Assembly (NCBI GenBank): GCA_963580455.1 | Contig: OY756969.1 | Span: 19,874,760 to 19,938,759 of the forward strand | Length of the DNA stretch: 64,000 bases | Direction of reading: 5' to 3' | From: Euonymus europaeus | Lineage: Eukaryota; Streptophyta; Magnoliopsida; Celastrales; Celastraceae | Made by a program: the position numbers and the translations under genes | The notes under the pieces: model-generated | Seen by the model: only the letters and a program-made list of their open reading frames with translations | Databases searched by the model: none | What the model was told of the DNA's origin: nothing | Part shown: in pieces, positions 12,701 through 23,900 of the stretch | Numbering within the stretch: position 1 is the first letter of the stretch | Layout: each line of letters starts with the position of its first letter

Positions 12701-13467
12701 AGCTTGGTGTTGTGAAGTGTTGTGTTTTGTTGCGACATAAATTAAAGAGCTATGGTGCATGATTTTATGGAGTATTTGTCGAACAAGGCATGCAAGAATT
12801 TTTCAAGGTATGTCTTCAAATATTGTTGCCACTGTTAGTTTGGCCGAAAATCTACTGCATGATTTTATTTCCACTGATCGTGACCAAGGGCGGGTGTCTT
12901 CGACCAATCATTCTATGGAAAATCCCATTGGCAATTCTTGTTGGATACCTTCGAACAGTCCCTATATAAAGGTAAATGTAGATGGAGCTTGTGATGCTGA
13001 GCATGGTATTTCAGAGGTGGGATTCATTATGCGTGACCATGGTAGGGATTTCTGTGGAGCTAGAGCTATCAAGCATTCGACAGCCTACTAACCAAGGGTT
13101 ATAGAGGCTTTGGCATGTCGATCGGGTTTGTTGATGGTGTTGGACAAGGGGTTTACTCATGTGGTTATTGAGAGTGATTGTTTGGCAGTGGTCAAGGCTC
13201 TTTTGGGGGAGGGGAATGAGTTGTCTTATTTTGGTGGCATTGTGGAGGAGTGCAAACTGTTAGCTTTGCATCTTACTGCGTTTCGAGCTATTCATATTAG
13301 ACTAGCATTGAATCATACATTCCATTCCATAGCAAAATTTACTTTTGTCCTGTGATTCTGCGGTTAGTTGGGTCACTACTGTGCCTTTATGGCTTTCAAA
13401 CCTCCTTCAGGAGGATGTATCTCATTCGGGTTCTTCTTAATATAATTCCTTTTTCTATAAAAAAAGG
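9718..13467 (+). mobile_element. 5'-truncated, decayed plant LINE (L1-like)
   Basis: A broken open frame on the plus strand gives, in order: an endonuclease remnant (LDIVFLIETK at about 9750); the RT approach region with TTITLIPKCNSPRLVTDYHPISL (about 11150-11220); RT core parts (FALKLDKSNTYDRVEW near 11400, FADDSLLYG near 11700, the FADD being the catalytic Asp pair); and a C-terminal RNase H domain (VNVDGA, IESDCLAVVKAL; 12970-13330). The tail ends in TTTTTCTATAAAAAAAGG. Numerous stops and frameshifts make it non-functional. The 15-bp flanking duplication fixes the borders and shows that the 5' part was lost at insertion, as is usual for target-primed reverse transcription. One caveat: the frame can be read a few codons upstream of 9718. 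Confidence 0.85.
12759..13355 (+). pseudogene. RNase H domain of the LINE (broken)
   Basis: Type I RNase H of the plant-LINE kind. Visible motifs are VNVDGA (first catalytic Asp), a VIEALACRSG segment (Glu; just after an in-frame stop at 13089-13091) and IESDC (Asp), followed by a degenerate NHTFHSIAKF in place of the usual His-containing end. The two open pieces, 12759-13091 and 13110-13355, are separated by stop codons. It belongs to the LINE and is not an independent gene. Confidence 0.75.
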
Positions 13468-13489
13468 GTTAGGCGTTGTATTATTTTTT

Positions 13490-13770
13490 ATTCATAAGTT
13501 AGCGGTACCACTAGCTTAACTGGGCTAAAAATAAGCTGTCTTTTAAAGCTTATTCGAAGGCGGTCCCTTAAAAACTTAAATAGTGCTATTAGCTATTTAT
13601 AAAATTTGGTGGAGCTTATAATAAACTGTGAAAAATAAGGCAGCTTATAAGCTGTAAGGTGTTTGGTTGAGCTTATAGCTGATGCTAACTTATAAGCTAT
13701 CAAATAAGTTGTCAAATGTCTGGTGAAGCTTATAAGCTGACGCTAGCTTATATTTAATTATTTATCACTT
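13490..13770. repeat. cluster of AGCTTATAAGCT-type inverted repeats, decayed MITE
   Basis: The stretch holds about six copies of AGCTTATAAGCT or close variants (such as GCTAACTTATAAGCTATC) and a GTGTTTGGTTGAGCTTATAG segment, which looks like the terminus of a hAT-type non-autonomous element. A clean pair of termini with a target duplication was not found. Confidence 0.45.
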
Positions 13771-15230
13771 AGTACACAAAACGTATAATGCACTTAACTA
13801 GAAATTCAAATTGATAAGTTTAAATATCAGACAATGATATTGTTTAAATATTGGGAATTAAAAAAAACTAAACTAATCTCTTTGCCTCTCCCTCCTAAAA
13901 AAAATTGTGGGAGAATTTATCACACATGCATGCCATTGTGCTATCATCACGGAAATCAAAACTTGGGCTTAACTACTTGGATCATTATCCATGGATGTCA
14001 ATTCTTTATCAGTAGTTATCCGCAAATAAAATTATGAAGTGTCATATAAAAAATCATGATTTGCACTTGGATATCAATGGGATAAGGTGTCATGTTTTTC
14101 AATATAAGTCATTTATTCTTAGTCACACCAAAAATTCTTTTAATGACACTTTGGAGGGACAAGTGTCATTGAAAGAACATTCAACATGGTCATGGGTTAA
14201 ATTAGTCACAGTTTGCAAAGCTTATAACACAAAAGATTAACAAAGAATTGAGACAAATTAAAGAAGCAAGGAATTGAGACAGAGAAGAACCCTAATACCA
14301 ATGTCAGAAATTACCTTCATAAAATTGAAATTAAAAAACATATCATGAGAAAAATAAATTGCCTTCAATGAAGTTTGTGATCACAAATTGCTTCAACAAC
14401 AGTGGATAAGTGCCGATCATGTATCGTGATGAAGCTAGGAGAAGGCAAAATGATCAAGGAGAAAACCAGTGATGAAGCACAGAGAATACAAAACGAACAA
14501 GGAGAGGACGCGAAACTCCTATAGCCGATCGTCGAAGAAATTACCCATCGTGGCTGCAAGTTCAAAACGAAAGATTTTAGGTTTCAAAAGTGATATGTAT
14601 CTGTAATTCTTGGTATCCATTTTATCCATATGTGAGTGGGGATGTAATTTTGATTTTTCAAAGTTGAATTTAGAGCCAAAGCGTGTGTTTGGTAGAGAGT
14701 GAGGGAGCTTATACGTCGACTTATTATGCTTGCAAACGCTATGCTCACCAAACACTATATTCACGCCGGTGTATACGCTCTTATTTATGATGCATCCATT
14801 AAGTGACATGTGGAATGACATGACAACTTAACACATTTCCCCCCGATACCCCTCCACCTGATTCTCTCCTTTGTGTGTCCCTCTTCATCAAATTAAAGTA
14901 TCATTGTATTGTTAATGTTGTATGTAAAATCAATATTCCATGTGTAAATAATTAAATTAGGACGTGTAAGCTAGTTAATATTTATGATACAAATTTAAAA
15001 AATCTTACCGTTATAACTAATGATTTTTATTTTATTATTTGAGTGCTTTATGCAATAGATATTGATGCAACTCATGCTCATTTGTTTGAAGGAAAATCAA
15101 TATTTCATGGAAAAATAACTAGTTTTTAGTGCTTGAACAAAAAAAATTACTAATATTTTTCATTGTTTGTTTGATGAAAAATATAAATTTGAGATACAAT
15201 ATTTTTTTTCTTGTCATGCTATAATACTTG
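13771..15230. other. intergenic DNA with a small decayed transposon piece
   Basis: No supported gene. Around 14685-14775 is GTGTGTTTGGTAGAGAGTG ... GCTCACCAAACAC, a short segment with inverted GTTTGGT/ACCAAAC ends typical of small DNA transposons. The overlapping open frames at 14365-14821 on the minus strand have no recognisable domain. Confidence 0.4.
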
Positions 15231-15232
15231 TA

Positions 15233-15233
15233 T

Positions 15234-15290
<57 letters not shown>
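15233..15290. repeat. compound (CA)n(TA)n(TG)n microsatellite
   Basis: About 13 CA units run directly into about 11 TA units and then GT units. Because CA and TG are complementary, the whole tract is self-complementary and could form a hairpin or cruciform. Length polymorphism is likely. Confidence 0.95.
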
Positions 15291-15655
15291 TAATACATAG
15301 AACCATAATAATAATCATTTTTACACATAACCAAGCATTAGAAGTTTAGAACTAAACATACATAATTGCATAGGATATTGAAAACTGATATTCAAATCGA
15401 TCTATTTCAACTAAAAGTGTGTAACAAGATTAAAGAGAAATATTATGTACTAAAAAAGGATGGTTTAGTTTCCAAGACCAAAAGAACCATTCTAATAGCA
15501 AATCAATAATCTTTACACTCACTCATTGTCTTACAACCAAACAACTATTTCATAACACATATTTCAATTATCCATACATGCACACACAGGGATTATCTAG
15601 AGAGGGATCCCGTTTGAAGATTTAGGCGTGGGACATGTTTTTTGGCCATTGGATC
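15291..15655. other. non-coding spacer
   Basis: AT-rich sequence with no feature I can support. Confidence 0.5.
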
Positions 15656-16132
15656 TAGAGATGAAATAGGGCCGGGCTGAGCCGGGATTTGAAAGGCCCT
15701 AGGCCTGACCCTATATTTTTTTAACAGGCCCGAGCTCGATAGGGCCTAAAAAAATCGAGCTCGGCCCTAAAGGCTCGTTTGTAATATTTTAGTTTTGTTT
15801 TAATTAATATATATTAATTATTTGTTTGATTGTAAATATATATCTATATATTATTTTCATATATATATATATATACAAATATAATGTGTATATATATAAT
15901 ATATAGATATATATTATATATATAATATATATGTTATATATATAATAATAATATATATATGCCCTAGGGCTTACGAGTCAGGCTTCTTCAAGCCCGAGCT
16001 CGGCCCATTTAACCAAACGGGCCTATCAATAGGCTCGAGCTCGGCTCTTTTTACTTAAGAGCCGAGCGGCCCGGGACTCTAACGGGCAAGCTGTGAGCTG
16101 CCCGCGGACGGCCCGACCCATTTTCATCCCTA
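15656..16132. mobile_element. hAT-type MITE, GGGCC-rich with an AT palindromic core
   Basis: The element starts TAGAGATGAAATAGGGCCGG and ends with the reverse complement of TAGGGATGAAAATGGGTCGG, a roughly 20-bp imperfect terminal inverted repeat. It is flanked by the identical 8-bp duplication ATTGGATC (15648-15655 and 16133-16140), the length hAT transposases make. The arms are full of GAGCTCGGCCC / GGGCCGAGCTC inverted repeats and the centre (about 15780-15960) is almost pure TA. There is no coding capacity. Confidence 0.85.
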
Positions 16133-16600
16133 ATTGGATCTAATTGACGGCCATATCACATCTAGCCACATTAAAAAATTTAACCCGATAGAGAGATCCG
16201 TATTCTCATCTTTCTTGCTTCTTCTCTCTTCTTCCGCCTCGCTTCTTCTCACTTCTGACCTCTCTTCCACCTCGTTGTGGGCTCTCTTTACGACTTTCAA
16301 TCTCTCTTCCACCTCGCTTTTGATTTTTGGTTATGGGCACTCTGTATGGCCTTTGATTTTGGTGAACCATCAAAAAATTTGTAGAGGTCATAACCAATGA
16401 GGATAGCCTCAATTTGAAGTTTTCAAGAGATGTAATTTGTGGAAGTAAGCTTAATGGAATTATGGATGTTCACAATGGTAAGAAAGTTGGTGGGTTCTGT
16501 ATTATTTGGAATAACAGTAGGAGTGTCTTCGACTGCCATGATGAGAAGGTGGATTGATCTGGTTGAAGAAGAAGGTGGAAGGGGCTATGAGAAGAGATGA
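16133..16600. other. pyrimidine-rich spacer and decayed copia interior
   Basis: 16205-16330 is a C/T-rich tract made of repeated CTTCCACCTCGCTT-like segments. It gives long spurious frames on both strands. The sequence from about 16380 to 16600 precedes the primer-binding site of the antisense copia element, so it is probably leftover internal sequence, but no protein domain is readable. Confidence 0.45.
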
Positions 16601-16612
16601 GGACCAATTATT

Positions 16613-16860
16613 GGTGCTCTGATACCATGAAGAATAATGTAGAATAGTATAATTCTTCCTTGATTTCTTATTATATTCTTGTGCAATATATACAACATTA
16701 GTATCCCAAGATTAGGGTGTTACATATGTTACAATCTCTTGAGTTTAGGGATAAAATGATGGCCTTACATTAAGGAGTTTACAAGTCTCTAAAGAGGAAA
16801 GTAATAAAGTCCAATTGATTAAGAGATACTCATGAGATATATTATGTAATATCTCTATCA
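16613..16860 (-). mobile_element. antisense copia LTR with tRNA-Met primer-binding site
   Basis: On the minus strand a 233-bp LTR (16860 down to 16628) begins TGATAGAGATATT and ends ATTCTTCA. It is followed without a gap by TGGTATCAGAGCACC, the canonical primer-binding site complementary to the plant initiator tRNA-Met used by Ty1/copia elements. This is the 5' LTR of a copia element on the minus strand whose internal region has decayed or been deleted. The second LTR was not found. Confidence 0.75.
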
Positions 16861-17560
16861 CTCTTTACTTTCTTTGACTTTCGTCAAAACCCTTTACCTA
16901 CAATCACAAATTTTTTTAAATTGGACATAAATTAATGTTCAGAGGAGGGACGACAAAGATAATCCCTTAGATTCGCCCACGACTTTCTCATTTGCCATGC
17001 ACATGTCATTCGTGTTCTGTTTTGTCTATTTTTTTTCAAAAAAAAAAACTTTCGTATTTAAGAACATTTCAATATGATAAATTTTGATATGTATCTCTAT
17101 TTTTGCGGTGAAGGAGTGAATAAATCATAATTTTAAGGTTAAAATAAGTAGTTTTGTATAATAGTTATGATGTTAACATTATTGCTACTTTGTTAATTTT
17201 ATGTTTCAGTTGATAGAATTGCATTTCAATGTTAATGTATTGTTAATTGTATTAATGTATTACACGAAAAGGAGCTTGGGAATAAATATTTATTGTATAT
17301 TAAATTTTTTGTAAATTTAATTTATTATGAATATTTATTGTTAAATTTAAAATTAAATTCAAATTAAATAAAAGACATAAAACTTTTATTATCAGTATTA
17401 TTTATTTTCAATTTTAATTTTTTAATAAAATATTATTAATAATAATTCATGCACAAAAAATAACGGAGAGAGAGGATTCCACCAATTTTTCTTTTGACAT
17501 GACAAAAGCAAACCCCACAAAATTAGGTCACAATGTCACATATGATTGAGTTACATGGAT
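16861..17560. other. AT-rich spacer upstream of the FAM133-like gene
   Basis: Nothing recognised. The stretch is strongly AT-rich from 17280 to 17450. Confidence 0.5.
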
Positions 17561-17710
17561 CTCTGAAATGTTGGTAAACTAGACGGGTCTGAAAAATCGC
17601 AACGGCCCATTGTCAAACCCGGGTCGGGCCAGAATGCCTGACCCAGCCCGTGAATATGGAGTGGGCCGTCCGGGCTGACGGCCCCGGCCTTTTTGACCCC
17701 TCTTGATTTA
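17561..17710. repeat. GGGCC/GGCCC-rich transposon fragment
   Basis: Contains CCCGGGTCGGGCCAGAATG and GGGCCGTCCGGGCTGACGG and ends in TTTTTGACCCCTC. The style matches the arms of the hAT MITE at 15656, but no boundaries or target duplication are visible. Confidence 0.4.
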
Positions 17711-17932
17711 GGTCTCTGACATTGTTCAGGACCCTTTCGCGGTTCACCGTCTTCTCTTTGCTCTATCTTCGTTATACAAATCCCTAGATCTTCTGTCCAT
17801 TCTCGACCGGGAATGACTCCCTTCACAAATATCTCCTAAGTGCTCCTCTTTCTTGTTATTCTTACTACTTAATTTTCCCCCGACTTTTCTCGCACTTACT
17901 CTCTATTTTTTCAATCTGGGTATCACCTGAAA

Positions 17933-20900
17933 ATGGGCAAAAATCAGGCTTACAAAGCTATGCAGAGATCGCGGCTAGGCTCCAGCTCAGCCGGTCCAGA
18001 AGAGATTGAAGATGGCATGGTTTGTACCCTTCCATACTATCACTCCAATTTCAATTCGATCGAAACCCCTATCCAAATTTTGTTCCTTTTTTGATTTATC
18101 TGTTTATATAATTGCTTCTACCTTTTTAGGGTTAAAATTCCGCTGAATTTGTTTGTTTCCTTAAGCTTCATTGAGTGCCTATGGTTTTGCTGTTGTAGAT
18201 GATGATGCTATCCAGTATCCAATTTGGGGTTTTATATGCCGAAGTTCAAGTTATGTTTTATTGCAAAATTTTTTCCTTGAACTCTGATATTATTGGAAAT
18301 AAATTGGTTTAATATTTTTCTTGTGGTCCAGTTTTTAAGCGACAGTCTATGCGTCACTGTTAATGTAAATTATAGATGCGAAGGACATGCCTTTTTTGTG
18401 TTATTGAATCAAAATCGTATCCTCGTTAGAGAGACATTCATGCCTTGGGCCAACTGTAAGATAGCTGGTCTGCTGGTTTAATTTCTGTGTTCTGCTACTG
18501 TTATTCTGCCTCATAAAAATTTCTATGCTACTTTGATTAAATTGAGTTCTAATTATCTGCTATTTATTATTGACAGTTCTGTTATAACTAAATTATCAAA
18601 TGTTAATTGACAAATGATAAATCTTCGAACTCTGGTACCTACCCACTTGAAATCGACTATTCCCACCCAATAGAAGAGATTTCTGACAGTGTTTTAAAAA
18701 TCGTTAGAGGCGTACGCCTCGAGGCGCGCCTCGTATTGAGGCGCTGGCTCAAAGCCTCGAGGCATACGCCTCCTGGGTTACCATGAGAGGCTTACGCCTC
18801 TCATGGATGAGGCGTACGCCTCAGAGCCCAAGGATGTGAGGCGTGAAAAGCCTAAAGAAAGTAAAGACAAGATTTTTTAATAATTAAAAATAAATAAAAA
18901 CAGCAAAAGAAGCCCTAGAAACACGATAGGCACACATTCCAGTGTGTTTTCTCTCAATCCAGCAGCAGCTTCATCGATCGGCCTCTCCTTCTCTTCCAGT
19001 CCCAGAATCGATCGGTGTCTTCTTCTCTTCCAGGATATCCCTTTAAGATAATTTTTTTAATTTTGGTAAGTAACTACTGAAATACGAATTGGGATGATAC
19101 CTTTTTAGCTATATTTTTTAATTAATTTTGATTACATGGTGCTGGCTTCTGTGATTAATGATGATATTCATATTATTTAGAGTCATACAAAAGTCTTTAA
19201 TTATTTTATTGATTCACTCTGAGGCTTACGCCTCGATACGCCTTGAGGCTTACGCCTCACCTCATATAAGGTAAGCGCCTCGGTTTTTAAAAATGATTTT
19301 TAAAACCTTGATTTCTGATTATTGTTGAAGCAGTTTGGATCTTGGCTGTTGTTAACTTGCAAGAAGTTTTTGCACTTGCATTTATTTCTCAGCTTCTAAA
19401 TGCAAATTGAGTTAAGTGAAGCGTTTCTACTTGGCCTACTCACCTCCACCCATTCCTTTTTCATAATGTTTCCCACTATTTTACACTTGGAAACTTCATT
19501 GAAAACTTAAAAAACAAGCCGTTCTATCATTTCCATTCAGAGCAAGCTCCTCAACTTCTATTTCTTACTAAAGAAATCCCTTTGAGGGCTCATCTGGCCA
19601 TAAAAATATAAGTAGAGGCATTTGGACAGCTTAAAGGGCTCATTTGGCTCAAAAATAGAAGTCGAGGAGGCTTCTTGTGTTATACAGTTAATAGTTAATA
19701 CAGCATTGTGTTGGTTGTTTCAGTTCTATTTTGTTAATTTATGTTTTTTTCGTGTATTCAATTTCTTGAATATGTAATCTCCAGATGATTGCCACTCATT
19801 GCAACTAAGAATAGAGTGGTTAGATGTAGTTTTGAATAACTAATTATTGTTTTATAAACAGTTGTAGTTCCTTTAGTTAAAGATAAAATGCTTGTTTGGT
19901 GAATCTATCAACAAACTAATTTGTCTGCTGACTATTACGTGGGTGTAAATTTGTTGATGAGGAACTTGACGTGGTTTTTGAGCAAGGCTTAGTTTTTGAT
20001 GTGGATTAGTGACTCTGGATTTATAATCCTGTTTGTTTTTGAATTTTGCAATTTTTTCCCTGGATTTTTCTGAGTGGACTGTCTCAGGTGGATGGTTCTT
20101 TTCATTCACCAGAGTGGCATGCTGCTCGTCTGGCCAGCCTTAAAACTACACACACAGTTACATGGGAAGAGTTTAAAAAGAAGCAAAAGGTAAATCTTTG
20201 AGTTCTTCTTTCCTTTTATCTTTTTCATCACCATAATTCATCACTGCACAATCTTTCAATTTGGTTCACGAAACATGTTTAATTTGTTTGTTGTTTTTTA
20301 ACTAATGCACAACAAGACTCATAGAGTTTGATGAGTTACTGAGAGAAGAGGGAACTATTACCTTCTTCCTCTTCTTCATTTTTTTGGTTGTCATGAAGTT
20401 GTATTATATGATTTCCCTTTAATTTCAGGCTATTGTATGTCAGCTTCCAGTTACGAGAATGTGAATAGGGACCTGATAAAGAATGCCTTTCCTTTCTTTC
20501 TCTTTCCTTTCTTTCTTTCTTTTCCGTTTGATGTATTTTCATTGAAACTGGAATATGTTTTGTTTTGTGGTGGAACTTATATCCTTATCTTCAGTTGCAG
20601 TTCATATTTTTTCTTGTTAGTTGCATACTTGTGTAAACTTTGGGCTTTTCTTGAACAAAAACTTGAGATTCACCATTCTCAAAATAGGAGTAGGGAAGGC
20701 AGAAATAGTCTTTCAATGATGGAAGTTTAAGGGAAAACAGTGAAAGTACTGTAGTTTACTCCTGGTTTAGTGTTTTGACTATAATTTCCATCCTACTTTT
20801 TGGTAAGTTGTAGTAGCTGTACTGCTGGAGTCTGAGATTTAACCTGGAATAGAAGCACTCGCATTTGCATTTAAAGGAAAAAAACTTTTTTTCTTCCATA

Positions 20901-23900
20901 TAGAGTAAATATCTACACATTTTGGTTGCAATTCTGCTAGGCATATGACTTAAATGCTTTTTCTCTGGGGGAAGGATGCATATTAGAGCTGCAATTTCGG
21001 TCCAGATCAAGCTTAAATTTTTCCAAGTGTCCTCATGTTATCCATCTAGGATTTTCTGATGTTATTTTTCGGAAATAAAGAGAATAATTCAAAGTGGTGC
21101 TTAACATTTTGTTGAGGATTTCACAGTGGCCAAATCAATTAGAACAGAATTTTCGTAAAAGTGGATTTGAGATTTAAAAAGACACAATAATGACTGCTAT
21201 TGGTTTTGAGTTATTATGGCGCTGGTGTAGTTCTCTTATACAAGAAATTACTAAGGGATGCATTTGGTTCTATCAAAAGCAAAATGCTTTTGTGTTTCAG
21301 AATGCTAAGGTTTTGTTAATTTCGCATTATACATGACTGGAAGGGACTGAACGTGGATGCTTAGATAAAAACGCTCCCCAATTTGTTTCCGATGAGTGAT
21401 GACTGTTGCTTGCTATATGATTTGGTTGGGTGCAAGTCCACAGTGTAATCTGAAGCTTCTGTAGCTTTGCAGGAGTTATTAGAGCCAGTTTATGGTCAGT
21501 GTCAGTGAGGATTTGATGTATGTGAGGATTTGATGTATTGGAGTCTTACCAGCAATAAGCTAATTGAGTTTGTTTATACTTGGGTATGCTCACATTCTTT
21601 AGTTGTTAGGCATGGCCATATTCTGTAATCCCGCGGTGGAAAAAACTCATTGTGGGAAGCAACATGCTTATATAAAGTTATAGAGAATTGGAACTGAACC
21701 TGGAAGGTAATACTATCTTACTTTCACATTGACATGGTAATGGCAATTATTGGAGGAATTTCATAGCTTGTGAGGAAGTGGGCATGTATGTTGGAATATA
21801 CTGGGGTCTCGGACCCTGGTTGGGGATTTCTTTTAACTTGTGCTTTTGATTTGCTGTTGCATCATTTGCATTGTTTTGTTCTTTGTGTTCATGTATGCTT
21901 CTTGAGTAATGAGATCCCTTACCCTTCTACGAGTAAATGATGGCAGTAAATGGGTGATGTTGGTGGGCTGGCTTATGCATGTGCAATGATTGTGATCACA
22001 ATGTGCTAGTGCTAGTGTTGATGGCAGTGTTATGGTTGTGGTGGTTTCTTGGTAAAGGTGGTGACTATGCAAGTATAGTGAGCTGTGGTATGGTTCGGGC
22101 AATGGTGCCTAGTGGTGATGATAGCCTTGAATTGGTGGATAATAGATGGGATATGAGTGTTGAGAACAAATGTTCCTTCAAATTTCTCTCTTAGCAGAGC
22201 ACTATGGGAAGTGGAAAAAAAAACTTAATCTATATTAATGACTTCCCTACCTGTATGGAGGGAGAATTGGTGAATTATGATAAAACATATTGTATTCTTT
22301 TAGGATTGTGTAGTTGATGTCAATCTTTTGGTTAGTTTTTGTGCAGTGAGAGAAAAGGAGTATAATCCTGGGGAATTTTGTTAAGAAGTTGATGCTTTAT
22401 GTGTCAAACATGCCTAGATAATGCCTCTTGTTAGTTGTGTGGTAGTGGTGGAGCTTTGACTGGTAGTTCTTTCTATTTTTGTGATGCATTTAATCAGACT
22501 GCAGCATATGTGCTGTGAGTGCATTTAGGTTTGCTTGCTAAGATAGTTGGCACTTAGAAGTTTGTGACGTGCCTTTTAAAATATTTTCTTTTTGCCCATT
22601 TTAAATAAAGTTTTGCTTGAGAAGATGGCATCTTTTGTTTTCTTGTGGAAACATTTAATGCTCGTCTACTGGGTTGAGAAGTAGAAATGGATTAAAGTTT
22701 TTATTGTCGCACTTGGTACTTCTACTTTCAACTTCTTTTTGTCCAGTGTAAAGTTGTTGGAGCATATCTTCAGCCTTTTCAGATATTCTAGACTTTTCTA
22801 GTTTGTTTTCTGATGCTTTCTTTTGATTGTTCCATCTATTATGTTTTTGTGTACTAGCAAGTGCCCCTCGTTTTAGTTCCTTTCTTAAAGGGAAGTTGCT
22901 TTTATTTACATAGACATAGAAGTTGGAAGGTGCAAAGTAACACGTCTGACCATGCGCTATCTTATTTTAATTGTGAATGCTGTGCTGCTTTTCATTTTCG
23001 CTTACTTTCTGTAATATTTTCACGTTCATATTCATTGTATGTTCAATTTTTATGTTAAGAGAAACTTCTACTGAGCAAAAAAATCTTTAGCATGAAGAAA
23101 TATAATTAAGATTCCAAAAGTCCAAATGGGTGAGTCTGGACTTTGGGGCTGGGACTGTTCCCAAATGAATTTGCATATCCTTTGGTGTGGGCTGCGCCAT
23201 TCTAAAATATGCATATCAATATTGCAGTATTGCTTAACTAGAGCTTGAGTTGGTACCATCTATATTTTCTTTATTTTTTTGGTCTCCGAACATGTGGTTT
23301 AGTGATAGAGTTACAGTGGTACAATCTAGAGGTCACAAGTTCAATTTCGAAACAGTCTCTCTTTATATCATGTGGAAGGCAAGGTTTGCATAGATCTTGT
23401 CTATTTCCGTACGCCTCCCACTACTTTGGCCTCTTGCATGGGTGTTTACCATCAACTCTCTTGCTCCATGCTTATGAGCTACATCATTTTTTGAGTTTTG
23501 ATTATGAAGTGAATTATGTTATGTTTTATCCTTAATTGCATGGGTGTTGCGTTTTATCTTCTGCTACATGCAGGAAGATGAAATGAGAAAGGGGGAGCTG
23601 GAAGCAGACAAAGATAGAATGATGCGGGAGTACAGGTCTCAACTTGATGCTGAAAGGGCAAGAAAACTTGCTCAGGGAAGAAACCACTCTAGTAACAACT
23701 CTAATCATAAAAAGGGTATGTCCACAAAAACTTTTGTTATGAAACTCTTATCCTATGATGGTGTCACTTTTATGTTCTTACTGAGCAATTGGTTGGCAAT
23801 TAGAGGGTGGAATGAGGGTGAGAATCACTGATTCTCTTGTTTTGTTGATTTTGGGAGGGTGGAATCTCAAACTCATCCCACCCAATAGTCAACTCACCAA

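Noticed and set aside
16130..16412. overlapping frames on both strands, Glu/Arg-rich and Ser/Leu-rich
   Set aside because: They come from a C/T-rich repeat tract; no domain, codon pattern or splice context supports a gene.
21833..22194. frames in intron 2 of the FAM133-like gene
   Set aside because: Opposing frames of similar length with no domain; the region lies in a well-supported intron.
23275..23345. tRNA gene
   Set aside because: A and B boxes are present, but there is no acceptor stem and an SINE body follows.
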